From the NCBI RefSeq assembly GCF_000321225.1, contig NW_004450458.1:2544174-2608173 (forward strand): a DNA stretch of 64,000 nucleotides, read 5' to 3'. Under the pieces are notes generated by a model that made no database searches, was not told the DNA's origin, and was given only the letters and a program-made list of their open reading frames with translations. Both the position numbers and the translations under genes were made by a program. This document shows, piece after piece, positions 25,063 through 36,029 of this stretch. Origin of the DNA: Odobenus rosmarus divergens. Lineage: Eukaryota; Chordata; Mammalia; Carnivora; Odobenidae. The stretch's first letter is position 1; each line of letters opens with the position of its first letter.

Positions 25063-25064
25063 GG
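25029..25064. repeat. (TTTA)n microsatellite
   Basis: About nine uninterrupted tttat/ttta units immediately left of the large antisense L1. Confidence 0.95.
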
Positions 25065-25433
25065 GGGGATAGGTTTCTCTTTTTATAAAAAAATTATTGA
25101 GGTATAATTGACAAGGCATATTAAAATTAGTTTCAGGTGTACAACATAGTGATTTGACATTTGCATACATTGCAAAATGATCACGACAACAAGTCTAGTC
25201 ACTATCTGTCACCATACAAAGTTGATACAACATGATTAACTATATTCCCCATGCTGTACATTACATCCCTATGACTTATTTATTTTATACTTGAAAGTTT
25301 ATACTTTTTAGTCCCTTCATCTTTCACTTACTACCACCCCCACACTGGCGACCAACCATGTGTTCTCTGTATCTATGAGTCTGGGTTTTGTTTTATTTTG
25401 TTTGCTTTTTTTTTTTTTTTTATCTTTTTGAGA

Positions 25434-25560
25434 TTCCAGGAAGGTGGTGTATGTGGGGGACAGGTTGTTGTCACCCATGCTTCTGTCCCTCTACCTAACT
25501 CACCACCTTTCGTATTCGGTGATTTCCCAGGATAACTTTTTTTTTTTTTTTTTTTTTTTT
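25434..25560. other. foreign insert of about 100 bases in the L1 3' UTR, with hairpin and oligo-T
   Basis: Between L1 text ending tgagattcc and resuming ggattcaacctataagtg lies a non-L1 segment followed by a T-run. It contains a perfect 9-base inverted repeat (aaggtggtg at 25441-25449, caccacctt at 25501-25509) and a nested 7-base one (gggacag at 25457-25463, ctgtccc at 25483-25489), so it can fold as a long hairpin. Origin unknown. Confidence 0.5.
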
Positions 25561-25892
25561 GGATTCAACCTATAAGTGAAATCAATGCAGTATTTGTCTT
25601 TCTCTTTCTGACTTATTTCACTAAGCATAATACCATCAAGGTCCATCTATGTTGTTGCAAGTGGCAATGATTTCATTCTTTTTTATGGCTGAGTAATATT
25701 CCATTTTATATATATACCACATTTTCTTTATTCATTCATCCATTGATGGGTACTCAAGTTGTTTCCATATCTTTGCTATTATAAATAATGCTGCAATGAA
25801 CATAGGGGTGCACATATCTTTTCAAAGTAGTGTTTTTGTTTTCTTCAGATACACTTCCAGTAGTGGAATTGCTGGATTATATGATACCTCTA

Positions 25893-26134
25893 TTTTTATT
25901 TCTTTGTTTGTTTGTTTATTTATTTATTTATTTATAGAGAAGTAGAGAGAAAGAGAGAGCGAGAGAGAGGTGGGGGGCCAGGGCAGAGGGAGAGGGAGAG
26001 AGACAAACTCTTAAGCAGTCTCCACACCCAGCATGGAGCCAGACATGGGGCTTAGTCTCACAACCCTGAGATCATTACCTGAGTCGAAAACAAGAATCAG
26101 ACAGTTAATTGACAGAGCCACCTAGGTGCCCCAT
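25893..26134 (-). mobile_element. carnivoran SINE, antisense, within the L1
   Basis: A (TTTG/TTTA)n tail at the left, gagagagcgagagagagg, then cctgagatcattacctgagt and the head gagccacctaggtgcccc. It splits the L1 ORF2. Confidence 0.95.
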
Positions 26135-28965
26135 ATAGCTTTATTTTTAATTTTTTGAGGAAGCTTTATATCGTTTTCTGTAGTGACTCCAACAGTTTAC
26201 ATTCCCACCAATAGTGCATGAGAGTTTTTCTTTCTTCACATCCTGCCAACACTTGTTGTTTCTTGTTTTGTTTTTTTGAGAATAGTCATTCTGACAGGTG
26301 TGTGGTAAATCTCTTTGTGATGCATTTCCCTGATGATGAATAATTTCGAGCATCTTTTCATGTGTCTGTTGCCCATCTGTATGTCTTCTTTGGAAAATTG
26401 TCTATTCAGATCTGCTGCCCATCTTTTAATTGAATTTGTGCTGTTGTTATTGAGTTATATAGATTCTTTTTATACTTTGGATATCAAACCCTTATCAGAT
26501 ATATAATTTATAAATATCTTTTCCCATTTAGTAGGTTGCTTTTTCATTTTGTTGGTTGTTTCCTTCTCTGTGAAGAAACATTTTTAGGTTGATGTAGTAT
26601 CATTTGTTTATTTTTGCTTCTGTTTCCCTTGCCTTTGGAGTCAGATCCAAAAAAGGAAAAAACAAAACAAAACATTTCTAAGAGCACTGTTGAGGCACTT
26701 ATCACTTATGTTTTTTCTAGTTTTATGGTTTCAGATCTCACATTCAAGTCTTTAGTCCATTTTGAGTTAATTTTTGCATTGTGTAGGAAAATGGTCCCGT
26801 TTCAATCTTCTGCATGTAGCTATTCAGTTTTCATACCATTTATTAAAGAGATCATTCTTTCCTCATTGTATATTCTTGTCTCCTTTGTGGTAATTTAACT
26901 GGCCATATATGTGTGAGTTTATATCTGGGCTATTTTGTTCTATTGACCTATATGTCTGTTGTTATGGCAATACCATACTGTTTTAATTATTATATGTTTG
27001 TAGTATGGTTTGAAATCAGGGAACATAACACCTCTGGCTTTGTTCTTTTTTTCTCAAAATTGTTTTATCTGTCCGGGGTCTTTTGTGGTTACATACAAAT
27101 TTTAGAATTATTTGTTCTAGTTGTGTGAAAAATATCATCAGAATTTTAATAAGGGTTGCAGTGAATCTATAAATCGCTTTGGATAGTATGGACATTTTAA
27201 CAATATTAGTTCTTCCAATCCAGGAGCATGGTCTATCTTTCCATTTATTTGTGTCATTTTCAATTTCTTTCACCAATGTCATAGTTTATACTGTACAGAC
27301 AGTATGTAGAAGTCTCTCTCTCTCTCTCTTTTGATGTATTCAGCCATTCTTTTGATTGCAGAAGTTAGTCCATTTACATTTAAAATAATTATTGATAGAT
27401 ATGTATTATTACCATTTTGTTCATTATTTTCTGGCTGTGCTTGTAGTTCTTCTCTGTTCCTTTCTTCTCTTTCTCACTTCCCTTGTCATTTGATAATTTT
27501 CTTTAGTGTTAGTTTTAGAGTCCTTTCTCATTTTCTCTTGTGTATTTATTGTAAGATTTCACTTTGTTGTTACCATGAGATTTACATATATCACACTAAG
27601 TATGTAACAGTTTATTTTGTTGATAGCAACTTAAATTTGAACACATTCCCAAAGTCTATATTTTTACTGCCTCTCCCAACATTTTATGTTTTTGTTGTCG
27701 CTTTTAATATATTTTTATTTTACATATTTCTTAATCAGTTATTGTAGTTTTAGTTAATTTTACTCCTTCTGTCTTTTAATCTTCTTAGTAGTTTTATAAG
27801 TGATTAAGCTCCTACCTTTATCATATATTTGCCTTTTCCAGTGATATTTTTACTTCCATATATTTTCTTGTTGTTAATTAGTGCCATTTCTTTTCAATTT
27901 GAAGAAGACCCTTTAATACTTCTCACAAGGCCAGTTTAGTAGTGATGAAGTACTTTAGCTTTTGCTTATCTGAAAAACTCTTTATCTCTTCTTCAAAATT
28001 GAATGATAATCTTGCGAGGTAAAGTGTTCTTGGAAGTTTTTTCCCTTGAGCACTTTGAATAGTCGTGGTCTCCCTTCTAGCTTGCAAAGTTTTTACTGAG
28101 AAATATCCTGATAGCTTTATAGAGTTGCCCTTGTAAATAACAATTTCTTTTTCTCTTGCTACTTTTAAGATTCTCTCTTTATCTTTATCTTTTGGCATTT
28201 TAATTATAATGCGTCTTGGTGTGGCTCTCTTTGGGTTCATTTTATTTGGAAATTTTGGGACTCCTGAATCTGGATGTCTGTTTCCTTTCCTAGCTTAGGG
28301 AGGTTTTCAACCATTATTTCTTTACATAAGTTTTCTGCCCCTTTCTTTCTCTCTTCCCCTTCTGGGACCCCTATGTTGTGAATATCATTCTGTTTGATGT
28401 TGTCCCAGAGGTTCCTTAATTATACCCATTTTTAAAAATTCTATTTTTCTTTTTGCTGCTCCATCTGGGTGAGTTCCATTGCTTTCTCTTCCAGCTCCCT
28501 GACTCATTGTTCTACTTCATCCAGTTTTGTTTAATCCCTCTAGTGTATTTTTCACTTCAGTTCAATATTCTTTGTCTCTGTGAGTTTTGCTTGGTACTTT
28601 CCTGTTTTCTCTCATTGTTGAAGTTCTCACTCTGTTCATCCATTCTTCTCCAGAGTTCAGTGAGCATTTTTATGACTATTACTTTGAATTCTTTATCAGG
28701 TGGATTATTTATGTCTGTGCCATTAAGGTCTTTTACTGTGGTTTTTGTCTTGTTCTTTTGTTTGGAACACATTTCTCTATTTTTTTTTTTTTTTCTGCTT
28801 GACTCTCTGTGTTTGTCTCTATGTATTGGGTAAAACAGCTACCTCTCTCACTCTTGAAGGAGTGGCCTTGTGTAGGTGATGATCTTTCTCATTCAACCTT
28901 GCCCTAGCTCTTGATTGTCTCTAGAACCTTTGTGATTATCTAAATTCCCTGATCTATTTATTTTG

Positions 28966-29154
28966 TAAAAAGATTTTTATTTATTTATTTGACAGAGAGA
29001 TAGCAAGAGAGGGAAAACAAGCAGGGGGAGTGGGAGAGGGAGAAGCAGGCCTCCCATGGAGCAGGGAGCCTGACACGGGGCTCGATCCCAGGACCCTGGG
29101 ATCATGACCTGAGCCGAAGGCAGATGCTTAACGACTGAGCCACCCAGGCGCCCC
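28966..29154 (-). mobile_element. carnivoran SINE, antisense, within the L1 5' part
   Basis: It runs from aaaaagatttttatttattt to gagccacccaggcgccccc. The flanks share a duplication around ccctgatctattta/ccctgatttatttt. Confidence 0.95.
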
Positions 29155-29739
29155 CCTGATTTATTTTGATATGCCCCTATTGTTGAGGGTATGCCAAGAC
29201 CTGTAAGCGATCCAAGGGAAATGATCTCATTTAGTACTTCTTTTCAGGCTGACTGGAAGTCAGACCGTCAGGCAGCAGCTTTTAAAGTATGTAAGTATAT
29301 ACAGTACTGTGGAGCTATAGTCATAATCTTCGCTGGCCTCAAGACCCGGATATCTGGAGGTGTGCCCTGGATAACAGTTGCAAAACATCAGGGCCCCAGA
29401 CAAGTGTAGAACTCTGTTTTGGGAATTTATCAAGCTGTGGTGAGGCCAAGCAGGTGGGCAAGGATGGTGAAACCATGCTTATTTTCCCTGAGAGTGACTC
29501 CTTAGCTTCTATGTGTGGGAAACCTGAAGCTTATCCCTCAAGCTGGAGCTCCATGCTAAGCAAATAGGCCTTTTTTCACAGGAGGACCTGGGTTGTGTTT
29601 CAGTCTGCTGCCTGTGCAGTGCCCTGGTGATCGTGGCCTGACAAGAATAAACAGTACTTTAAAATGATGGCTATCATAACTAGATTTTTTTCTTAAGGTA
29701 ATCAAATCAGTCAATTTCATATTAAAAGAAGTAGCCTTG

Positions 29740-29906
29740 GGGCACCTGGGTGGCTCAGTCGATTAAGCATCCGAATCTTGGTTTTGGCGCAGGTCATGAT
29801 CTTGGGATTGTGGGATGGAGCCCCGCATCAGGCTCTATGCTCAGTGCAGAACCTGCTTGTCCTTGTCCCTCTCCCTCTGCTCCTCCCCAGCTCTCTCTCT
29901 TGCAAA

Positions 29907-29945
<39 letters not shown>

Positions 29946-29957
29946 AATCTTTAAAAA
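29740..29957 (+). mobile_element. carnivoran SINE with long (AAAT)n tail
   Basis: It opens gggcacctgggtggctcag, has a tail of about ten aaat units and a terminal A-run. The duplication aaaagaagtagccttg is perfect on both sides. Confidence 0.95.
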
Positions 29958-29973
29958 AAAAGAAGTAGCCTTG

Positions 29974-31092
29974 TTGAGTTCACTAGAGATTTGATGACAG
30001 ATCTTTCTCATTTAAGTTTCATTCTGTTTCTCCTGGTTGCTGCAACCTCTGAATTCAAAGCAACATTTTGCAGTTACAAAATATTTTGACTCTGAAGTTG
30101 TGCTAAAACTTGTATGAACTGATATCAAGGAATGTCAGGTAACTGACCTCTTACAAATGATACTTAAATACATCTGAGAAGAGTCTAAAGAAAAAAAAAA
30201 GGGAAAGGTTTTAATATAACTATCTTATAAATGCAAGTCATGTCTACTTTCCTTTTTCTGTAGACCAGTGGTTTTCAAATGAATTTTTATTGGCGGCAGC
30301 ATTTTGCAATAAAATCTTACAAAAGCCCCCAATATATAAACAGATGGAAGTTGAACTATTTTGGGGAATAAGGAAGGAAGAACCCAGATAGGTTAGCTGC
30401 TCCCTCTCCCTACTTCTCACCATCATGGGGCTCTTAAGAATCATTGGTTGAATGATAGAGATCAGTTTCTTCAATAAGACAATGTGGTTACTAGATCCAT
30501 CATCATGAGTCACATGATTCTCTGAAGTCCACTAAATTAACTCCACAGACATTGTATGGTCCTGAGTTTAAATATGTTGTTGAAAGTCACAAGCTATGGG
30601 ACTAAGAAGCTATTAGTGGCAAGGCTGCTGAAGCAGAGAGCAGGGAAGGAGAAAGAGTCCTAGTGGCCTTTGATTCCTCAGCTGCTTCCCTCCTTCTCCA
30701 TAGGCTGATTGTTCAAACTTTCCTTCAAATTCCTTTTTGCTGAAAGTGAGTTCATGCTGCATATTCTTTACTTGCAACCAGTAGTCCTGACAATACAAAT
30801 ACCATGAACGTGGCTATTTCTCTTTTAATTTCAACAACATTTGTAGAGGTTATTCCATGTGAAATAATGTGAAATTGAACATGATGGTCTCTGCCAGTAG
30901 AGACATGATGATTTAGTGAGAGAATGTGGAATGCAAAGCAATCATTTCAATGCAAGAACCATGGCTCACTATGCTTCTATATGATCAATGATTCTACACG
31001 TCATTCTGGAGAGAATGTCACTGAAACCAGGTAAACTTTCTGATGTCTGCTAAAATACTTTATTTTTTTATTTGCTTAATTTCATGGATAAG
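29974..31092. other. probable intron upstream of candidate exon 2
   Basis: A possible old hAT remnant lies near 30264-30450 (accagtggttttcaaatg). The final stretch tactttatttttttatttgc forms the pyrimidine tract before the acceptor at 31091-31092. No other feature recognised. Confidence 0.4.
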
Positions 31093-31217
31093 GGAGAACG
31101 TCTGATCGATCACTTGGTGAAGGAAAAATCAGCTGCTTGGAGAACTACAGAAATTGAGGATTATTCAGAGGATGCATCTTACCTGGAGGAACTGGAAGAA
31201 CACAGATTTTCAGTTTG
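31093..31217 (+). CDS. candidate internal exon 2 of the same unidentified gene
   Basis: This 125-base segment lies between an acceptor (T-rich tract, then gataag) and a near-perfect donor, gtgagt. It reads 41 codons from its first base, starting GERLIDHLVKEKSAAWRTTE and continuing with an acidic stretch (EDYSEDASYLEELEEHRFSV). It leaves two bases (tg) at its end. Phase matches the exon at 19404 on the left and the exon at 61842 on the right, where the split codon becomes tgg (Trp). The glutamate- and aspartate-rich composition with alternating hydrophobic residues suggests a soluble, partly helical segment, but no known domain is evident. An in-frame ATG lies just upstream at 31084, so a short unspliced reading starting there is possible; the quality of the splice sites favours an internal exon. 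Confidence 0.55.
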
Positions 31218-32304
31218 GTGAGTAATTTACCCTGTCTTTCTCTTTTCAAATTTAAATTCATTGAATTAAAAAAGTCTTTATTCGTCCTATTCTTTTATTA
31301 TTCATTTATTCAACAAATATTGATTGCATGTCTATTATAGGCTATATGATAAGTACTGACTTGGGAAAGCTCATAGTCCAATGAAGTATATGGATGCTTA
31401 AAAACATCAATGTGATGTGATGGTGATATAGATTAAAAAACGCACAAAGTGCTACATAAACACATGGAGAAGTTGATGGCCAAGTTTCTTTGAGAATGGA
31501 GAAGTGTTCTCATAAAAAGTTTGAGCCAAATCTTAGGGAGAGGAATGCAGTTGAAAAGTGGTGACAGTTTGCTGTGGGCAGCATCTGGAGATGGAATGGG
31601 GAGGGTGGCTGGGGTGTAAATATGCTGTCAACCTTAGTTCTCTTAAGATTCAAGCAGATGATAGTTATTGCTCTCTTTACCTGGTGATGTATATATAGGT
31701 GTATCTGCAAGCATACAGGTAATAAATATTTAAAAATGCGTAAAAGAGTGAGCAATGGAGCCTCTTAGAGGTAATGATTATAGGATTTTGCAATGGTGGG
31801 ATTTGTCAAGGGTGGGGGGAATGAACACCAGTAAGTGACAGTGTGACACATGGAGTAACCCAGGAAAGAAGAAGAGACCAAGGAGCTATATTCAAAGTCA
31901 TCCGTTCCAAACCACTGGCTCCCTGCCTACCTCAAGATCCTTGCCCTGAATGGTTTCCCCAATGGGTAATTACCTACCCTGTGACTTAGTCCCAAAGATG
32001 TTCTCTTACTCTTCCATCCCAGAACCACCATTGGGAAAGCATAGTATCAGCTCAAATTTCATTTATCCAGTCACAGTTTTAATAAGTTCTACTGGTTTTT
32101 AGTTAAATTTCAAAGTTTAAATACTTTTCACCAATGCTTTCCTGAAAAAACTGAAGTGTGGTCTCCAGGCTAACTAGTGAGTCATGCTCTGAATCAAGAG
32201 ATGCAAGACTGTGCTTCAGAAACATCATGCAGGAATGGGAGCCAAGGAGTCCAGAAGATGAGAAATATTCATACTTCTTCTAGAAAGAAAAATAATATAC
32301 AAGA
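31218..32304. other. probable intron; ancient repeat of uncertain family near 31295-31560
   Basis: Starts with donor gtgagt. The text ttatttattcaacaaatatt followed later by gccaaatcttagggagagga is typical of a widespread ancient mammalian repeat, which I cannot assign to a family. The remainder is unannotated. Confidence 0.4.
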
Positions 32305-32566
32305 AATGCTCTAAGTCTAGACTAGGGATTAGCAAGTACAGGTCCCAGGCAAAATTCTGTTCTCCATCTATTTTTGTTAAAAAAACAAAAAAGGTATAGC
32401 TGGAACTGAGGCATAGCAGTTTGGTTACATATTGTCTTTGTTTTTCTGTACAATAACAGAATTGAGCAGTTGAAGCAAAAGCAGTATGACCCATAAAATC
32501 CAGAATATTTACTATCTAGCTCTTTACCAAAAAAATTTTTCACCCTTGCTCTACACTGACGTAGAT
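32305..32566 (-). mobile_element. hAT-type non-autonomous DNA transposon fossil
   Basis: The ends ctagactagggattagcaag and tttttcacccttgctctac are inverted-repeat-like, and the interior (gtctttgtttttctgtacaa, then aatatttactatctagctct with ttacc) follows a common mammalian hAT-Charlie-type element. Flanking 8-base copies tctagact/tctacact fit hAT target duplication. The strand is tentative. Confidence 0.6.
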
Positions 32567-32622
32567 ATTTCTCTGTTGTTCACTCATGACATTCACATTA
32601 TTTTTAAGATACTTTTATGCTT

Positions 32623-32818
32623 GGGGGGCACCTGGGTGGCTCAGTCCTTAGGCATCTGCCTTCAGCTCGGGTCGTGATCCCGGGGCCCTGGGATTGAGAC
32701 CCACATTGGGCTCCCTGCTCAGCGGGGAGTCTGCTTCTCCCTCTCCCACTCCCCTGCTTGTGTTCCCTCTCTCACTGTGTCTCTCTCTGTCAAATAAATA
32801 AAATCTTTCAAAAAAAAA
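32623..32818 (+). mobile_element. carnivoran SINE, first of two in tandem
   Basis: A full-length copy from ggggggcacctgggtggctc to the aaataaaatctttcaaaaaa tail. Left target copy: agatacttttatgctt at 32607-32622; the same motif follows its tail at 32819-32834. Confidence 0.95.
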
Positions 32819-32834
32819 GATATTTTTATGCTTG

Positions 32835-33014
32835 GGGTGCCTGGGTGGCTCAGTTGGTTAAGCATCTGACTTTGGCTCCGGTCATGATCTCAGGGTCCTG
32901 GGATCGAGCCCCGCATTGGGCTCAGCAGGGAGTCTACTTGTCCCTCTCCCCCTCCCCTTGCTCATGCTCTCTTTCTCTCTCTCAAATGGACAAATAAAAT
33001 CTTTTTATAAAAAA
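32835..33014 (+). mobile_element. carnivoran SINE, second of two in tandem
   Basis: Starts ggggtgcctgggtggctcag directly after the second target copy. A third copy (ggtatttttatgctt) follows at 33015-33029. The interior differs from the first SINE (shorter cattgggctcagcagggagt part), so the pair is not a simple duplication. Confidence 0.95.
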
Positions 33015-33057
33015 GGTATTTTTATGCTTATTTCCTTTATCAGGTTGGGGCTCCTTG

Positions 33058-33580
33058 TGTGTTTTGGTTATCTATTGCTGCATGATGAATCTCTGAAGGC
33101 TGAATGTCTTGAAATACCAACCATTTTATTTGTTCACAGTTCTGTGGGTTGAGAATTCAGGCAGAGACACATGATGAAAGGCTTGTCTCTGCTTCACCAT
33201 GTCTGAGGCTTCAGCGAGGTGGCTCAAATGGCTGGGGTCTGGCTTGAATACTTCCGTTGGGACCATGTGTCTGGGATCTTGGTTCCTGCTCTCATCTGAG
33301 GTCCTCACTTTTCCACACGGGTCTCTCTCTGCTGATGTTTGGGCTGCTTCTCAGCATGGTGCCTGGGGTCCAAGTAGCATCTTTCCAAGCAGAGGAGGTG
33401 GAAACTGCAGATATCTCAAGGCCAAGTTATACTGTATTCTATTGGTCGAAACAAGTCACAGGGTCAGGCAGAGGAGGAATACATTCTACTTCCTGATGTG
33501 AGAGCAGAAAGGTGGCATTGCAAAACAGCATGTTGGGATGGAAGAAATCATGTGGCCATCTTTGGAAGCATAACCTACCG
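33058..33580 (-). mobile_element. MLT1-type LTR, antisense
   Basis: It opens with the antisense LTR end ttggttatctattgctgcat, then ttcacagttctgtgggttga, and closes near atcatgtggccatctttgga and cataacctaccgc. An ancient ERVL-MaLR solo LTR; no viral genes. The two open frames inside (33199-33501 and 33257-33496) are by-products. Confidence 0.75.
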
Positions 33581-33669
33581 CATTTTGCTTTATTTCTGTG
33601 TGCACAGCTCCTAGCATAGGGGTCAGCAAATATTTGTTGAATAAAACAAACAGATTAATAGAAATGAAA

Positions 33670-33860
33670 GGGCGTAGGCGTTATGCGTAAACCTGAGGAT
33701 GGATTCCAGTTTTGCCACTGCTTGTAACCTTAAACAATTTACTTACCCTCTCAGAAGCTATTTTATCCTGTATGAAACTGAGATAATAATACCTGTACTT
33801 GAATGCTGTTGTTCTTGTAGAAGTTGAAAGATCACGTATAAAAATCTAACATGTAGATTT
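33670..33860 (-). mobile_element. MIR SINE, antisense
   Basis: The order ccagttttgccactgcttgt, aacaatttacttaccctctc, tgtatgaaactgagataata and atacctgtacttg is antisense MIR. Confidence 0.7.
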
Positions 33861-33959
33861 TTTCATAAAGGCAACTAATATTATTAACATTAATAATAAT
33901 AAAATTTAAGGCAAATGTCTTTTCCAGAGGTTAAAATCGAGGCCAAAGGTCACACTAGC

Positions 33960-34377
33960 ATGATTTCTCATTTCTCACATTTGTCTTCCTCTCTGGTCTT
34001 CAAACACACTGGCTCTTTATCACATCAGGGACTTCACAGTTGATGCTTCCTATGTGTGGGATGTTCTCTCCATTCTTAATAGTATGGTTAGAGGCACAAA
34101 CTGTAAGCCTCCCCAGAGAGGCTTTCCTGACTACCATCCCTCTTCTGATTATTTACTTTCTCATCACCTTGTGTTCTTCTTTAAAGTACTCATCCCAGTT
34201 TAAATTAATCTTTTATGGTTATTTCATTTATTTACTGACTTATGTTTTCTTCACTAAACAGAAGCTGTAGGGAGGAAGGAACCCCTCTTATCTGGTCACT
34301 CCTGGGTCTCCAGGCCTTGTTTCTAGAATACCTGGCTTATAATAGGCAATCAGTAAATATTTACTGAATGAGTGAAG
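33960..34377 (+). mobile_element. L2 3' end, sense
   Basis: Typical L2 3' sequence: cctccccagagaggctttcc, ttatttactttctcatcacc, then the terminal aatcagtaaatatttactga and atgagtgaa. Confidence 0.8.
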
Positions 34378-35189
34378 AAAAGGATAACTGAATGATCTGT
34401 CAGCTTCTCCCTCTCTCCCAACTCCCTTGGTTGTCATACCTATTTATTTACTTTCAATCTCTCCCTTCTTTGAAATTGCCACCATTAAAAAAAAGAAGTA
34501 ATATGGGATAATTAACCACTATAAATATTTCTTTTTAAAGCAGGATTGAGGCTATGGGGGCTACTGAGACTTCTATAAACTTGTGTTTTAACTGGTCTGA
34601 GATACAATCTGAACAATTTCCTTGATGTTTTATTAGAGCTGGTAAATCATTTATTGGGGCAGCCTTTACCTAAATTCTCTCCAAATCCCCATAAAATGCA
34701 TTTAACACAGAATACTGTACGACCCAGCTTCAAAGATATATGTGACATTGTATGAGAAGTATTTGCTTCAGTGCAGCAAGTTTGAATGTATGCATTTTCT
34801 TTCTCTCTTTCTTATATGGTGTATCTCACTCCACTTCTCTCCTTCCCCTGTGCCTCATTGTAACATGCTGATTTGGGTAAATCTTGTAGATTGTTAAGGC
34901 TTCAGTCAATCACAGCTTCCAATTAAAAAAAAATGTATAGGACCTTTAGCTAGTCAAATGCAAGTTTATCTTGTTTGTAGCTGTCAATTAAAAAAAAAAA
35001 GCTTCCAAAATATAAAACTGTTACATTTTCTCAGCCAGATATATGCTGGGGTGATGGGAAGACTGTCTTCTGCTTTTATTTTGAGATAACATGATATATC
35101 CAAGGTATCCCTCCATACTTTTGTAGTATAAGATTTATTTCCAGCATCACTCATTTGGGTGTGCAGTGGTTGGCTCTGTTATATACTCC
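34378..35189. other. unique sequence, no feature seen
   Basis: No gene or named repeat. Two A-runs near 34926-34935 and 34989-35000. Confidence 0.45.
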
Positions 35190-35390
35190 CCTAACACCCT
35201 GCACATTTTCTTTGTGCTCCTTGGCACACCGTGAGGAGGTATTCGATAGTCCCTTTTTCTCATTAGACTGGGAGTTTAATAAATTTCACAGGGGTAAAGA
35301 TTAAGTCTCTCATGTTCTTTCTGGTCTGGCCACGATGATTGATAAATTGCAAGCACTTAATAAATATTTGTTGAATTAAAACATGAAAAA
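35190..35390 (+). mobile_element. L2 3' end, sense
   Basis: Ends in the L2-type gcaagcacttaataaatatt and tgttgaatt. Upstream text (ctcattagactgggagttta) fits L2. Confidence 0.7.
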
Positions 35391-35420
35391 TAAGAGGAAA
35401 ATAAGAATATTGGCATTTCC

Positions 35421-35660
35421 AAGGCTCCAGAGTGGCTCAGTTGGTTAAGCGTCTGACTCTTGGTTTTGGCTCAGGTCATGATCTCAGGGTCATGAGATGG
35501 AGCTGAATGTCTGGCTCCACGCTGAGCAGGGGGTCTGCTTGAGATTCTCTCCTTCTCCCTTTGCCCCTACCCCTAACTCCCGCTTGAGTGTGTGAGCTCA
35601 CGAGTGTGCACTCTCTCTCTCTCTTAAAATAAATAAATCTTAAAAAAAAAGAAAGAAAGA
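35421..35660 (+). mobile_element. carnivoran SINE, sense, diverged head
   Basis: It begins caaggctccagagtggctcag, with gctcaggtcatgatctcagg and an aataaataaatctt tail. The head is more diverged than in most copies, suggesting an older insertion. Confidence 0.9.
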
Positions 35661-35780
35661 AGTGATGTTAGAAATTACAAGTACAGTTGAGACTGTGTTG
35701 GGATACAATTATATGCATCCATGAGAACATGCATTTCTGTTCAGTTCAAAAAATATATTGTCCACTGGGAGCTTTATTTT

Positions 35781-36029
35781 TCATTTCTTTCATTTCATTT
35801 CATTTCATTTCATTTCATTTCATTTCATTTCATTTCATTTCATTTCAAGATAGCGTGAATGGAAAGGAGAGGCAAAAGGAGAGGGAGAGAAAGAATCTTG
35901 AGCAGGCTCCATGCCCAGTGTGGAGCCCAAGGCGGGGTTCGATCTCAGGACCCAGAGATCATGACTTGAGCCGACATCAAGAATCTTAAAAGAGTCAGGT
36001 GCTTAACTGACTGAGCCACCTAGGTACCC
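35781..36029 (-). mobile_element. carnivoran SINE, antisense, with (TTTCA)n tail
   Basis: On the plus strand its tail appears as a (TTTCA)n run, then gagagaaagaatcttgagca, and the head gagccacctaggtacccc at the right. Flanks carry tgggagctttatttt and tgggagctttttta, the target duplication. Confidence 0.95.
35788..35846. repeat. (TTTCA)n pentanucleotide tract
   Basis: About eleven consecutive perfect cattt units (35791-35845), with one interrupted unit before them. It arose in the tail of the antisense SINE. Confidence 0.95.

Larger units (their letters stand above)
25085..29645 (-). mobile_element. large antisense L1 with ORF1 remnants, 5' region included
   Basis: Read on the minus strand, the 3' UTR is at the left (aggtataattgacaaggcat, then gttatacaacat-like text). 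ORF2 C-terminus lies around 25580-27290, where the antisense frame 27016-27282 reads [21 protein letters not shown] jump follows to the ORF1 region. The minus-strand frame 27923-28240 contains MPKDKDKERILKVAREKEIV, the C-terminal domain of ORF1p, and 28557-28772 contains MLTELWRRMDEQSENFNNER, typical of the ORF1p N-terminal coiled-coil side. The right end (29155-29645) is GC-richer and likely the 5' untranslated part. Most of ORF2 (endonuclease and the first half of reverse transcriptase) is missing. It is inactive: frames are broken and SINEs interrupt it at 25893 and 28966. Confidence 0.8.

Noticed and set aside
27331..28833. Plus-strand open frames of 126-138 codons
   Set aside because: They lie antisense to L1 ORF1 and its flank and are shadows of that element.
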